The position numbers were made by a program, and so were the translations under genes. DNA of 64,000 nucleotides from Elusimicrobiota bacterium (GTDB lineage Bacteria; Elusimicrobiota; Elusimicrobia; UBA1565; UBA9628). The stretch lies in assembly GCA_016212795.1 (NCBI GenBank), contig JACRDT010000003.1, forward strand, positions 1 through 64,000, in the 5' to 3' direction. The notes below the pieces were generated by a model that was not told where the DNA came from, did no database searches, and worked only from the letters and a program-made list of their open reading frames with translations. Position 1 is the stretch's first letter. Each line of letters opens with the position of its first letter. This document shows, one piece after another, positions 25,301 through 34,000 of this stretch.

Positions 25301-25993
25301 GACCAGCTCGCGCTCCTCGCGGTCGAGGATGTCCCGGTTGTGCCTGAGAAGGTCGTCCTCCATCCGCTCGTACTTCCGGCGGAACTCCATCTCCTTGGCC
25401 TTGACCTGGTCGTCCAGGAGCCTCTGCTGGCTCTCGAGGTCCTTCTCCTTCGAGCGCACCACGTCCGCCTGGATACTGAGGCGCTCCAGCAGCGACTGCT
25501 TGGTCTCCGAAAGGGCGCGCTCCTGGTGGGTCAGGGCGTCGCGCATCTCCTTCTCCGCGGCCAGACGGGCCGTCTTGACGGCGTCGATGAGCTCGTGGCG
25601 CAGCGCCCCGATGGCCCCCTCCTTCTCCGCGAGCTCGCGCTTCATGGCGTCGACCTGCAGCTCGAGCTGGCGCCTGGCCTCCTTGGCCTGCGCATCCTCC
25701 TCGCGCACGATCTCCTTGCGCAGCTCCTCCTTGAGCTCGTCCTCGCGCTTCTTGGTCTCGCGCAGCGTGGCCTCCCAGAGCTGGATAGTGGACTTCCAGC
25801 GCTGGATGGCCTGCTCCTTCTGCGCGGTCTCGTCGGAGAGCTGCTGGACCTGGTAGGCGGCCTTCTCACCATCGTCCTTGCTCGCCGCGAGCTCCTCGGA
25901 AAGAGAGCGCACCTTCTCCAGCGCCCAGCGCAGGGCCAGCTTGGCCGTATCGAGGTCGTTGACGGTGGAGGCGTCGAATGGCGATTGTTCCAT
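22328..25993 (-). CDS. Giant coiled-coil (rod) protein
   Basis: A 1221-residue protein that is almost entirely predicted coiled coil: Glu/Lys/Arg/Gln-rich with heptad-spaced Leu/Ala/Met and phrases such as EREEELRRKYEEM-like runs, few Gly/Pro and no membrane segment or signal peptide. Only the first 20 residues (MEQSPFDASTVNDLDTAKLA) look like a cap. Fully helical it would span about 180 nm. Recurring segments such as AEWG(R/T)LQER suggest internal duplication. It is likely a cytoskeletal or scaffolding filament rather than an SMC protein, since no Walker motifs are present. AGGAAG precedes the ATG at 25993, and a TATAAT lies at 26042-26037. Confidence 0.8.
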   Translation of the reverse strand: MEQSPFDASTVNDLDTAKLALRWALEKVRSLSEELAASKDDGEKAAYQVQQLSDETAQKEQAIQRWKSTIQLWEATLRETKKREDELKEELRKEIVREEDAQAKEARRQLELQVDAMKRELAEKEGAIGALRHELIDAVKTARLAAEKEMRDALTHQERALSETKQSLLERLSIQADVVRSKEKDLESQQRLLDDQVKAKEMEFRRKYERMEDDLLRHNRDILDREERELVERYEIKQIQVEDRVHALEEKLDARRKKLEEEHAERLAQVERAYQHKNEAEWGRLQERLEVERRFLEDHYREKEAKLEEGVLERHREIMSHYEKREAEIIVKYQTLEDELIQKEKELGRLNQRKLEESMGKSRAELAAQRDAMEREFVQKERALQERVKGREEALEKREDEVFRKDQELHEQYRVREEELSRKFREMEAQLAAKEKAEWGTLQERFDALMLEGRQQLEKERADIEGRLRRREEEFEAGKRASEESRLKTVQDMESHYQARLRELEDSHRAKSEDLQRTNAAKGKALEERARLMEETLVREWEEREKHLMAEHQATLDMARDQHRLDLARERKSLEDLYRKKEEDFTSALLQREAALRRDLAAEQERWLKAHEDADQKLRAEFGQRALAESAQLRSQYDQRLAQLDEEYRKKASQAAADQDAALQAKERALEERFRLKDLEWENERERSQRAWSESKEAELRTQRTQVQSERADIQSKYKGLESQLEAAYLEKEKVLRNEFFMKEAQLRAEIASKEEAFRKQCEAGLARDKSLMEERYAAMESAFREKFAQDQSSLQNSWAQREKDWVSQRETILNADRERIETGYRQKEALLNAMRLELEEKFASRVKEIETESSRKAAALEESWQTRHQELEALRVQLMVEARNREAQAQEQFRQKEMELKKAIDARMAELAGLEARYQEAWVKKEAELQAALSAREAQWMKSQRDAFARERGDWEAQRERELENRRRELEAAFEGRQRMLEETMRARQKEAEAALVAKEKELIINYDDQLYKSRTELDTASRAREEALELKYIELEKRSTSEWVAKENAWNLQKKDLVEREVAALRAQFAASQREIEARLAEAEKSQADRKAQFEAEFERKNKALQAGADAERDGLRAQHEKRVKEMEDSHREKFAQLEGEKARTGTYLMQKEEELLERYQKLEKDLRGEINQVKIDLAQSYEDKLHKLNEERTALHKDYERRLRDLERRERDKDGNKG

Positions 25994-26036
25994 GTCTTCC
26001 TGTCCCCGGCCTACCAGAAAGAAGGGGGCGACAGGG

Positions 26037-26070
26037 ATTATAGAAGCGGGGTGTTACGGAATGATGTCAA
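26037..26070 (-). promoter_or_regulatory. Candidate promoter of the coiled-coil gene
   Basis: On the minus strand a perfect TTGACA (26070-26065) and a perfect TATAAT (26042-26037) are separated by 22 nt, longer than the usual 16-18. The TTGACA lies at the stop end of the hairpin-cassette ORF (26067-26126). The -10 box alone may suffice, or an activator may be needed. Confidence 0.4.
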
Positions 26071-26126
26071 GTCACTTGCCTCCCCCACGGGGAGGCAAGT
26101 AGTTGTGGGGGCTTATGCCGTTTCAT
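26067..26126 (-). CDS. Cassette-encoded 19-residue ORF
   Basis: The ORF reads [19 protein letters not shown] and then TGA. It is nearly the same peptide as the one at 26415-26474, although the two DNA copies differ at several positions. It ends 73 nt before the ATG of the coiled-coil gene and does not overlap it. Expression is unproven; similarity may reflect repeat ancestry only. Confidence 0.35.
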   Translation of the reverse strand: MKRHKPPQLLASPWGRQVT

Positions 26127-26191
26127 AAGGAACTTCCTAATCAAACGGCATCTGCCCCCCCGCTACTCGCCCCCCCGACGGGGGGGCGAGT
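26074..26191. repeat. Hairpin cassette copies 3 and 4, head to head
   Basis: Copy 3 (minus orientation): arms ACTTGCCTCCCC (26074-26085) and GGGGAGGCAAGT (26089-26100), then GGGGGC and ATGCCGTTTCAT (26115-26126). Copy 4 (plus orientation): CAAACGGCAT (26142-26151), GCCCCCCC, then arms ACTCGCCCCCCC (26165-26176) and GGGGGGGCGAGT (26180-26191). Both stems are perfect 12-bp inverted repeats. The pair fills the gap between the coiled-coil gene and moaD. Copy 4 starts 2 nt beyond the moaD stop and could act as a transcript end. Confidence 0.8.
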
Positions 26192-26193
26192 GG

Positions 26194-26418
26194 CTAACCA
26201 CCCGAAAAGATCGGGGCGATCACCAGCCGGTCGCCGTCTTCGAGCGCGTCGTCCGGACCGAGGGCCAGGCCCCGGCGGGTGACGACCTTGTCGAGACGCC
26301 CCATCTTGAGCCGCTCGGCCAGCTGCCCGGCCGTGCACGGCGGCGGGACCTCCAGCTCCTTCTCGCCGAACCCGAAGCGCTCCATGAACTGCCCGATCAG
26401 CCTGACCCGGACCTTCAT
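26194..26418 (-). CDS. MoaD/ThiS-like ubiquitin-fold sulfur carrier
   Basis: A 74-residue protein with the beta-grasp pattern (KVRVRLIGQFMERFG, LALGPDDALEDGDRLVIAP) and the essential C-terminal Gly-Gly (IFSGG). MoaD small subunits donate sulfur to make molybdopterin, and AOR-type tungsten enzymes commonly have such a gene beside them. Here it is the last gene of the operon, 85 nt after the AOR gene. The start at 26418 is set by GGGGAGG (26433-26427), provided by hairpin cassette copy 5, and its ATG overlaps the TGA of the cassette ORF. Confidence 0.85.
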   Translation of the reverse strand: MKVRVRLIGQFMERFGFGEKELEVPPPCTAGQLAERLKMGRLDKVVTRRGLALGPDDALEDGDRLVIAPIFSGG

Positions 26419-26474
26419 GTCACTTTCCTCCCCCACGGGGAGGAAAGTAGCTGAGGGGGCGAATGCCGTTTCAT
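26415..26474 (-). CDS. Cassette-encoded 19-residue ORF overlapping moaD
   Basis: The ORF reads MKRHSPPQLLSSPWGRKVT. Its TGA (26417-26415) overlaps the moaD ATG (26418-26416), the same ATGA geometry as the cassette ORF before the XdhC-like gene. It begins 29 nt after the AOR stop. It could couple moaD translation to ribosomes that translate the cassette. Unproven. Confidence 0.45.
   Translation of the reverse strand: MKRHSPPQLLSSPWGRKVT
26422..26474 (-). repeat. Hairpin cassette copy 5
   Basis: Arms ACTTTCCTCCCC (26422-26433) and GGGGAGGAAAGT (26437-26448), loop CAC, then GGGGGC (26455-26460) and ATGCCGTTTCAT (26463-26474). Read on the minus strand it is ATGAAACGGCAT ... hairpin ... moaD start. 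The arms differ from other copies at matching positions on both sides (C-to-T with G-to-A), compensatory changes that keep the stem. Confidence 0.8.
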
Positions 26475-26503
26475 TGGGATGCCCCCCCGCAAGAAAGCGA
26501 GCA

Positions 26504-28372
26504 TTATACCCCGGGAATCCCCATGGGGACGACGTCCTGCTCCACCTTGGCCGCCTTGGAGAGTTCCTCGGCCTCCTGCCGGAGGCCGAGGGAATTCATG
26601 GTCTTGCGGGTGGGGACGCCGCGCTTGTCCCAGCCCCTGATGTCGTAGTAGTGGTCGAGCAGCTGGTCGTACTTGTCGAGCTCGAGGTGCTTGCCCGCGA
26701 TGATGCCGTCCTTGTCCGCGATGACCGGGTCGAAGTAGATCCTCGGCGGGTAGTCCGCGGTCCTGTCCGTGTCCGGGTGCTCCCGGGTCCAGAAGGCCTT
26801 GAGCAGGGCGTAGAGGCGGTCGCCCGTCTTGGTGAAGTCGTCGAGCGTCCAGTCCGAGCCGGTGGCGACGTTGAAGTACTCCGGGTAGTTCTTGAGGTCC
26901 CACCCGAGCTCGATCCACGGGAAGCGGCAGATGGGCAGGGACTCGAAGATGCTGCTGCGGATCCTCTGCAGGTCCACGACCTTCTGGGCCTTGTCCCGGC
27001 CGTAGGCGCCCCGCTCGGAGAACTTGAGCTCGTAGGTGATGATCCAGGCCTCCTTGTGGTGCGCCCCGATGGCGCTCGTGCCGAAGGCCAGGGCCTGGCC
27101 GGGCACGAACTTGCAGTTGTAGGCGGAGAGCTCGAGACCCTTGCACTGCATGGCGTAGGCCTCGGAGTGGTTGCCGACCTTCCGGGCCGCCTTGAGGCTC
27201 CCCTGGGCCAGCAGGTCGCCGATCCCCTCGCGCAGGGCGATCATGCGCGCGAGCTGCTTGGCGCGCTCGGCGTCCCCGAACTTGAAGTCCCCCCTCGTCG
27301 CGCCCTGGTCGATGGCGTCCGCGTACCACGACAGCGTCGCTCCGGCGGAGATGGTGTCCATCCCGTAGTCGTCGCACATGTAGTTCAGGGAGGCCATCTG
27401 CTTGAGGTCGAAGATCTCGAGGTTCGGCCCGAGCATGCCGACGTTCTCGTAGTCGATCTCGGACTCGCGGCCTTCCTTGTCGAGGATGGCGATGCCGCAG
27501 CGCATGGTGCAGTGGGGGCAGCCGTAGGTGGCCACGCGCGCCTCGCTGGTGCGCTGGCCGTCGAGCTTCCACGCCTCCGGGTGCTGGCTGTGCCGGTGGT
27601 TGCGCACCGGCAGGGCCGCCATCTCGTTGCACCAGGCCAGGACCGCGTTGGTGCCCTGGACCGACCACTGCGACTTCTTGTCCATGGCGCCGACGGTCTT
27701 GAGGTCCGCCAGGCCGCGCTCCTTCATGGCCTTGGGGTCGGCCATGGGGATCTCCTTGGTCCCCTTGACCACGATGGCCTTGAGGTTCTTGGAGCCCATG
27801 ACCGCGCCGATCCCCGGCCGGCCGCCGGCCCGGCCCTCCATGCTCCGCACGACCGCGTAGAGGACCTTGTTCTCGCCGGCCTGGCCGATGCTGAGGATGC
27901 CGGCGGTCTTGCCGTATTTCCCCTCCAAGACCTTGTGGGTCTCGAAGGTGCCCTTCCCCCAGAGGTCCGTGGCGGGCAGGAAGGAGACCTTGTCGTCCTG
28001 GATGAAGACGTACTCGGGCGCCGCGGCCTTGCCCTCGAAGATGACGATGTCGTAGCCGGCCTTGCGCAGCTGGATGGTGACGTGGGAGCCGATGTTCCCG
28101 TCGGCGTAGGTCCCGGTGAGCGGGGATTTCGCCGCCACGATGGTCTTGCCGCTGTTGGGCATCGGGACCCCCGCGACGGGCCCCAGGACCACGAGGAGCT
28201 TGTTGTCCGGGCCCAAGGCGTCGACGCCGGGCTTGAGTTCGTCCCACAGGATCTTCAAGGCGAACCCCCGGCCCCCGATCCACTTCCGGGCGAACGCCTC
28301 GTCGAAATGCTCCTTCTTGAAGGTCTGGCGGGTGAGATTGATGCGCAGGATATTCCCAGTCCATCCTTTCAT
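26504..28372 (-). CDS. Tungsten-type aldehyde:ferredoxin oxidoreductase (AOR family)
   Basis: A 622-residue AOR-family protein of usual length. N-terminal MKGWTGNILRINLT and WIGGRGFALKIL are typical of domain 1, which binds two pterins. The [4Fe-4S] ligands are CPHCTMRC near residue 287, with a fourth Cys in ESLPICRF near 500. GPVAGVPMPNSGKTIVAAKSP, GRAGGRPGIGAVMGSKNLKAI and GMDTISAG are family signatures. It probably oxidises an aldehyde to a carboxylate with ferredoxin (or reduces acids). GGAGGG precedes the ATG. It follows the type II DMSO-reductase-family genes by 39 nt and is followed by moaD; the ferredoxin-containing oxidoreductase at the operon start could be its redox partner. Confidence 0.93.
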   Translation of the reverse strand: MKGWTGNILRINLTRQTFKKEHFDEAFARKWIGGRGFALKILWDELKPGVDALGPDNKLLVVLGPVAGVPMPNSGKTIVAAKSPLTGTYADGNIGSHVTIQLRKAGYDIVIFEGKAAAPEYVFIQDDKVSFLPATDLWGKGTFETHKVLEGKYGKTAGILSIGQAGENKVLYAVVRSMEGRAGGRPGIGAVMGSKNLKAIVVKGTKEIPMADPKAMKERGLADLKTVGAMDKKSQWSVQGTNAVLAWCNEMAALPVRNHRHSQHPEAWKLDGQRTSEARVATYGCPHCTMRCGIAILDKEGRESEIDYENVGMLGPNLEIFDLKQMASLNYMCDDYGMDTISAGATLSWYADAIDQGATRGDFKFGDAERAKQLARMIALREGIGDLLAQGSLKAARKVGNHSEAYAMQCKGLELSAYNCKFVPGQALAFGTSAIGAHHKEAWIITYELKFSERGAYGRDKAQKVVDLQRIRSSIFESLPICRFPWIELGWDLKNYPEYFNVATGSDWTLDDFTKTGDRLYALLKAFWTREHPDTDRTADYPPRIYFDPVIADKDGIIAGKHLELDKYDQLLDHYYDIRGWDKRGVPTRKTMNSLGLRQEAEELSKAAKVEQDVVPMGIPGV

Positions 28373-28411
28373 GGCGATCCCTCCGGATCAGGCGTCGTGG
28401 TCACCCCAAGT

Positions 28412-28999
28412 CTAGACAATAGGGAGGCGGCTGCCAAGAGCCCGGGCCGCGAGCCTCAGCCACGCCGGCGCCGAACCAGGCATCTTCCGGGCCATACCCT
28501 TGCCTAGGCGGGCAAGGTGCCCGTCGATGAACAGCTCCCGCGCCCGCCGGCAGGAACGCGCGTCCTCCGCGGCATCGCCGGCCAGGGCGTAGGACTCCTT
28601 GAGGCAGAGAAACCCCGCGAAAGCGGCTTCCACCGCCACGTGGTCCGACGGTTCCTCAGCGGACGGCTTGAAGGCGAAGGCCTTGTAGAGCCCGGCGAGT
28701 TCCGCCATGTTCCTGCCGGGGTCCGTCATGCCCGCGCAGGAAGCCTCTCGCGGCGAAGAGGCCCGACCAGGGGCGAACACCTGGTGGTAGTCCTCCTCCC
28801 GAGCCTCCCGGGCCGCTTCCGCCGCGGCCATGAGGTCCTTGTCACCCAGTTCGGACGCCAGCTTCTCGAGCCTGGCGTGCCAGCCCTTCCGGGGTCTCTC
28901 GAAGAGCAGGCTCAGGAGATGCCAGGACGCGGCCTGCCGAGCCAACTCGGCAGGCTTGTCCGCCGGGGACCGCCCCCGATCCAGCCCTCGGCGGGTCAT
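28412..28999 (-). CDS. TorD/DmsD-family molybdoenzyme chaperone (delta subunit)
   Basis: A 195-residue all-helical protein of the TorD family: an ARQAASWHLLSLLFERP start, EEDYHQVFAPG in the middle and the hallmark DHVAVEAAFAGFLCLKESYAL, with a conserved-type Asp/His pair. Such chaperones hold the catalytic subunit until the molybdenum cofactor is inserted and keep it from early Tat export. Order alpha-beta-gamma-delta is as in ebdABCD. Its ATG overlaps the gamma-subunit stop (ATGA). Confidence 0.85.
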   Translation of the reverse strand: MTRRGLDRGRSPADKPAELARQAASWHLLSLLFERPRKGWHARLEKLASELGDKDLMAAAEAAREAREEDYHQVFAPGRASSPREASCAGMTDPGRNMAELAGLYKAFAFKPSAEEPSDHVAVEAAFAGFLCLKESYALAGDAAEDARSCRRARELFIDGHLARLGKGMARKMPGSAPAWLRLAARALGSRLPIV

Positions 29000-29868
29000 G
29001 GGCGTGCCTCCAGGCTCAGGGAGACCCAGCCCGACCGCATCTTCCTCGCCCCGGCTTCTTTGCGGTCTCCGCGCCAGACCGCCACAGCCATCACGGTCCC
29101 GCCTCCAGGTCCCACCTTGGCCGGCAGGGGCCTCTTGAGGAGCACGGCCCAGGACTTGTTCTGATGGACGCCCCTGCCTTCGGAGCGGGTGACGGGGGCC
29201 GGCCGCAGGGTCCCCGGTCCCTCGACCGTCAGGTCCTGGACGGGCTGGGTCCTCGGCCCTGACATGGGATTGCCGAGGTTGCGCGCCGGCGCGTAGCGCA
29301 GGGCCATGGCCTTCTGGTCCTCGGAACGGTCCTTCAGCGGCGCGGCCTGGAAAGGATAGTGGTCCACCCTCGCTCCGGGGTAGATCGCGTTGATGGTGTC
29401 CGGCCTGCCGTCAACCGAGGCCTGCCAGAAGGCGGACCAATAGGTGATCTCCACGGGCCTCCCCTCTTCGCCCATCTGCGGCGCCGGGGAGTCCGCCCCG
29501 GGAGCGGCCGGCAGTTGGACCGCGCACGCGTCCGCGAATCGCGCCGACCCGGGCAGGTCGTCCTTGTCCTGGTCGTCCCACCTCAGGCGGAACGCGATTC
29601 TGGTCCCGTCCGTGGCCGCCTGCACCCGGACCTTGCCGGTGGACGGCTCCATGAGGCGGGGATCCACCATGTCCTGCATGAGAAGGGCGGCGTCATGGAC
29701 CGGCAGCCCGGCCCAAGCCTCGTCGGCCGGCGAGTCCGGCAGGACCGGCCGGAACGCCGCCCGGACCTCGCCGGGGGACTCCACCTCCGCGTGTCGGCCG
29801 CACCCGGCCAACGCGGCAGCGGCGCAGGCTGCCCAGAACGATCGACGCATCGAGTCGCGCATGTTCAT
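28996..29868 (-). CDS. Heme b-binding gamma subunit of a type II DMSO-reductase-family enzyme (lipoprotein)
   Basis: 290 residues with a lipoprotein signal (AAAALAGCGRH, lipobox Cys near residue 24). The rest matches the ethylbenzene-dehydrogenase-like heme-binding fold: EAWAGLPVHDAALLMQDMVDP, RIAFRLRWDDQDKDDLPG, FADACAVQLP, ITYWSAFWQASVDG and a final VAVWRGDRKEAGARK. Known members bind one heme b with Met and Lys ligands and pass electrons to or from the beta subunit. Being a lipoprotein places it on a membrane surface facing the periplasm, which is unusual for the soluble gammas of Ebd/Ser/Clr and suggests membrane tethering of this complex. The start has GAGGA 6 nt upstream, next to the beta-subunit stop. 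Confidence 0.8.
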   Translation of the reverse strand: MNMRDSMRRSFWAACAAAALAGCGRHAEVESPGEVRAAFRPVLPDSPADEAWAGLPVHDAALLMQDMVDPRLMEPSTGKVRVQAATDGTRIAFRLRWDDQDKDDLPGSARFADACAVQLPAAPGADSPAPQMGEEGRPVEITYWSAFWQASVDGRPDTINAIYPGARVDHYPFQAAPLKDRSEDQKAMALRYAPARNLGNPMSGPRTQPVQDLTVEGPGTLRPAPVTRSEGRGVHQNKSWAVLLKRPLPAKVGPGGGTVMAVAVWRGDRKEAGARKMRSGWVSLSLEARP

Positions 29869-29873
29869 GTTCC

Positions 29874-31004
29874 TCACGTGATGTTGCTCCGCACCACGCC
29901 CTGGGCGACGTCGATGGCGGCCCGGACGTGCGCCGGCTCCGTGACCGGGACCCGGATGACCTCGGTCCCGGACTCGTCGTACCCCTCCACCGAGCCCCCG
30001 GCCCTGCGGAACCTGGAGAGGACACGCTCGGTCGAGCCCATGAGGGTGAGCAAGGCCGAGAGGTCCTTGTCCTTCGGGAGCGCGCGATAGGCAGCCACCG
30101 CGGCCGGGGCTCCGGGGCCGAACATCTGGACCAGGAAAGGCTCCGGCACGTGGATGGGAGGGATGTAGTAGACGTTGGGCTCCAGGCCGAACTGGGGGAA
30201 GAGCGGCAGGGCGATCTTGCGCACGTGGACCATGTAGTCCACGGGGTTGTCCTCCCTGGCCTCCTTTGGCGTGGAGAGGAACCCGGCGACGCGGATCTTG
30301 CCGATGCAGTTGAGGAAGCACTGCTGGCTCAACCCCTTCTCGAATTTCGGGTAGCACGCGATGCACTTCTCCGACGTCCCGGTCAGCGCGTTGTAGAAGA
30401 CCTTCTTGTAGGGGCAGGCGCGCACGCACTCGCGGTAGCCGCGGCAGCGGGTCTGGTCCACGAGCACGATCCCGTCCTCGGGCCTCTTGTAGATGGACCC
30501 GCGCGGGCAGGAGGCCAGGCAGGCGGGATAGGTGCAGTGGTTGCAGATCCTGGCGAGGTAGAAGAACCACATCATGTCGTGGGGGATGCGGGTGGCGGCG
30601 CCCTTGGTCACCCCGCCCGCGCAGTCGTCCTCGCCCACGTTGGGGTAGGCGTAGTCCTGGTCCTCGGGCCCCCACCCAAGCACCCGCTCCCCGGCCGGGG
30701 CGGCCTCGAAAACGGTCGAGCCCGCGTAGCGGCCGCCCTCCCACCGCTGGGCTCCGAGCTTGTCGAGCAGGCGCACGTCCCAGCCGAGGGGATAGTAGCC
30801 GAAGGGCTTGCTCTCCACGTTGTTCCAGAGCATGTACTCCTGCCCCTTGCCGCTGGTCCAGGTGGTCTTGCAGGCCAGAGTGCAGGTCTGGCACGCGATG
30901 CACTTGTTGATGTCGAACACCGCGGCGAACTGCTTCTTGGGCCGCGAGCCCGGATACCAGTAGGACGTCTCGCGGCCGATCTGCCAGTTGTAGACTCGAG
31001 CCAT
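29874..31004 (-). CDS. Four-cluster ferredoxin beta subunit (NarH/EbdB type)
   Basis: A 376-residue iron-sulfur subunit with four cysteine groups: [12 protein letters not shown] (about 35-46), [14 protein letters not shown] (about 155), [15 protein letters not shown] (about 185), and [23 protein letters not shown] (about 215-235). In the third group a C-R-G-Y-R-E-C spacing replaces CxxC, as in NarH-like subunits where one cluster has unusual ligands. It should carry electrons between the alpha subunit's cluster and the gamma heme. The long C-terminal part ([17 protein letters not shown]) is typical of NarH-type betas. It lies 13 nt after the alpha stop, with AAAGGGG before the ATG. Confidence 0.9.
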   Translation of the reverse strand: MARVYNWQIGRETSYWYPGSRPKKQFAAVFDINKCIACQTCTLACKTTWTSGKGQEYMLWNNVESKPFGYYPLGWDVRLLDKLGAQRWEGGRYAGSTVFEAAPAGERVLGWGPEDQDYAYPNVGEDDCAGGVTKGAATRIPHDMMWFFYLARICNHCTYPACLASCPRGSIYKRPEDGIVLVDQTRCRGYRECVRACPYKKVFYNALTGTSEKCIACYPKFEKGLSQQCFLNCIGKIRVAGFLSTPKEAREDNPVDYMVHVRKIALPLFPQFGLEPNVYYIPPIHVPEPFLVQMFGPGAPAAVAAYRALPKDKDLSALLTLMGSTERVLSRFRRAGGSVEGYDESGTEVIRVPVTEPAHVRAAIDVAQGVVRSNIT

Positions 31005-31017
31005 TGGGTTCCCCTTT

Positions 31018-34000
31018 CTATGCCTTCTTATCCGTCTTCGTGAAGCCGCCGGACTGATACCGGAGCAGGGCCGGGCTCTCGTAGCCTGGCCTGAGGCCCT
31101 CGGCCGCGGGCCGCCAGACCCCCTTGCCCTCCAGGCCCCCCGGCTCGGCCCGCGTGATCTTGACGATGGCCTCGCGCGGAGCGCCGGTCGGGCAGTGCAC
31201 GTCGGGCAGGAAGCCCTTGCCGATCACATGCCCGAAGACCTCCTTGCGCACAAGCGAATCGGTCATCCAGGTCGGCTTGAGCCAACTGCGCGTCGCGGAC
31301 TGATGCGAGCCGCTCCGGAACATCGCCTGGTAGCCGGTTGACGGGCTCTTGGCCAGGCCGTCGGGCCGGGTCTTGTGGCCCTCCACGGACCCCGGGGTCG
31401 CGCCGTACATGTTGAACCACATGCGGGTGATGCCTCGCGGGGTGCCCGGGTAGTAGCGCGCGCGGCATAGCAGGCGCGAGAACTCGTAGTCGCGCTTGTT
31501 CTTCTGCCAGCCCCGGAAGGGCCGGTCCGCGGGATCCGAGTCGACCCACACGTAGTCCCCGTCGGCCACGCCGAGGCTGCGGCCGTCCTCGGGGTTGATG
31601 TCCATGTAGCCCTCGCTCACGTAGGGCTTGCGCTTGTCGTGGCGGTACACGTCCCCGAAGGGGCCGAAGAGGATAGCCACCATGTCCGTGTCCACGGGCA
31701 GGGTGTGCGACCCGTGCCTGTATTTCGGGGTGTGGAACACGTACCGGTATCCGCTGCCCCAGAGGGGGTGCCGGGACTGCGCGGTCTCGGCCCAGGTCTT
31801 GACCACGTTGCGGCCCTGGCGGGTATCTCCCGAGAGGTCGTCCACGGCGACTCCGTAGTCCTCGGGCCCGCTCGGCCGCAGGAGCGAGCCCTTGGGAGCC
31901 ACGATCAGGTTGGGCTCGTAGAAGGTGGAGTCGATGGGCTCGCGGTAGACCGGGAGGTTCTCCCCAGCCTCGATGAACTCGGGCTCCCCGCGGTAGAACT
32001 CGAGGCGGCCGGACTTGGTGTACCACGGCCGCGACTCGTGCACCTGTTCGTAGCCCACGGCCTTGGGGTAGGTGCGGTGCATCATGATGGTCGGGACGCC
32101 CTTCCTGGCCTTGGCCTCGAGGTCCTCGAACCGGTATCCTTTGGTCAGCGAGGAGTGGTCGAGGATGCGCTGGAGGTAGACGTCCGTCCGGCCCGCGTTC
32201 ACGAACTTCCACATCTTGGCGAACCGGTCGTCGCCGGTGCGCTCCGCCAGCCGGCGCCCGACCAGGGAAAGGCACTCGATGTCGCCCCTGGTCTCGAAGG
32301 GCCTGGGGTTCTCGGTGCGAGGGAACACGGTCAGGAACGGGTTCGTGACCGAGGCGCACATGTCCGGGTGCTTGAGCTCGGACCACGCGTCCACAGCGAA
32401 CACCACGTCCGCCCACTCGCACGAGGTGGACCACCACCAGTCCTGCACCGCGATCATCTCGATCTTGGGCAGGGCGTTGACCACGGTGTTGTAGTGCCAC
32501 TTCACGTTGCCCAGGATGGAGTTGGCGTTCGAGAACCACATGGACTTGGTCGGGGTCGGCATGTGGGTCTTGCCCGTGAGCATCCTCTTGCCGACCTTGA
32601 GGGGATGGCCCTCGTGGTTGTAGTAGTGGGCGGACTCGGCCTTCCAGTACATCTTGGGCCTTGAGGGCTTCTCGGGGTCGAGCTCGATGTCGAACGGGTT
32701 CTCGTTGATGTACTGGGGGATGCCGTTGAACAGCGCCACCCGGTAGTTGCCCGCGTAGGACCCGATGTTGCCCCCGATGCGGCCCACGTTGCCTGTCAGC
32801 GCGGCCAGCAGGAACTGGGTCCGGTCCTTGTTGTCGCTGTTGAAGAACTGGTTGGGCCCCATGCCCACGGCGAAGAGCGTTGTTCCCGGGTTGGCCGCGA
32901 TCTCGCGGGCCAGGGACTCGACCGCCGCGGCCGGGGCCCAGGTGATCTCCTCCGTGGTCTTGGGGTCGAAGTGGGCCGCGTACTCCTTGACCACGTCGAA
33001 CACGGGCCTGCAGGACACGGTCTTGCCGTCCTTGAGCTTCACCGAGACCTCTCCCTCGAGGAGGCAGTCGCCCACCCGGCTGCGGCCGCCCACCTGGTCG
33101 CGGGTCAGGAGCACGGGCTTGCGCAGGCCCCGGTCCCACCACACGAAGTCTCCCCACTCGTCGCGCAGCTCGGGGGTGATGAGCTGGTCGCGCTGCATCC
33201 CTGGAGCCGGGGGCTTCTCACCCTTGGCCAGCACCCGGGTCTGGTTGCTCAGGGGCTCCGGCGGGGTCCCGAAGACGTCCTGGGCCTTGAGGAGCTCGAG
33301 GGTGTCCGTGCGCAGGAGGAGGGGGAGGTCCGTCCACTCCTTGACGTAGGCGGCGTCGTAGAGCTTGTCGCGGAGGATCACGTGGGCCAGGCCCAGGGCC
33401 AGGGCAGGCGTGGTCCCGGGCCGGACCACGATGGCCTCGTCGGCCTTGCTCGCGGTCGCGGAATACTCGGCCGCGATGACCACGATCTTGACGCCCTTGA
33501 GCCGGGCTTCGGTCAGCCAATGCGCGTCGGGCATCTTGGTCGTGATCCAGTTCATGCCCCAGACCACCACCATCTTGGCGTGCTCCACCGCGTTCAGGTC
33601 GAACTCCACCGTCTGCTGGCCCGTCACCATGGGGTGGCCGGGGGGGAGGTCCGTGTGCCATGAGTAGTTGTCGAAGCCCCTGGCGCCCAGGGCCTGGTCC
33701 GGGCCTACGCCGCGCAGCTTGGCGTCCAGAAGGGCCATGGAGTTGGCGAACCGATAGTGCCCGAAGACCCGCGTGACGCCCAGGAGAGGCATGCCTCCGC
33801 GGAACTTGAGCACCTGCGTCCCCGCGCCTTGGGCGGCCTTGATCGTCTCCTCTTCGTAGCCCTGGGCGTGCAGGAGCGCCGCTCCCTTCTCCCCCGTGTA
33901 GGTGGTCGCGATGTTGACGAGGGAGGCGGCCACGATGTCCGCGGCCTCCTCGTGCGTGACCCTCACCCACGCATCGCGGCCGCGCTGGAAGTATCTCTCA

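Noticed and set aside
22595..26128. Long Leu-rich plus-strand ORFs
   Set aside because: Antisense shadow of the coiled-coil gene; GAG/CTC codons give Leu on the reverse strand.
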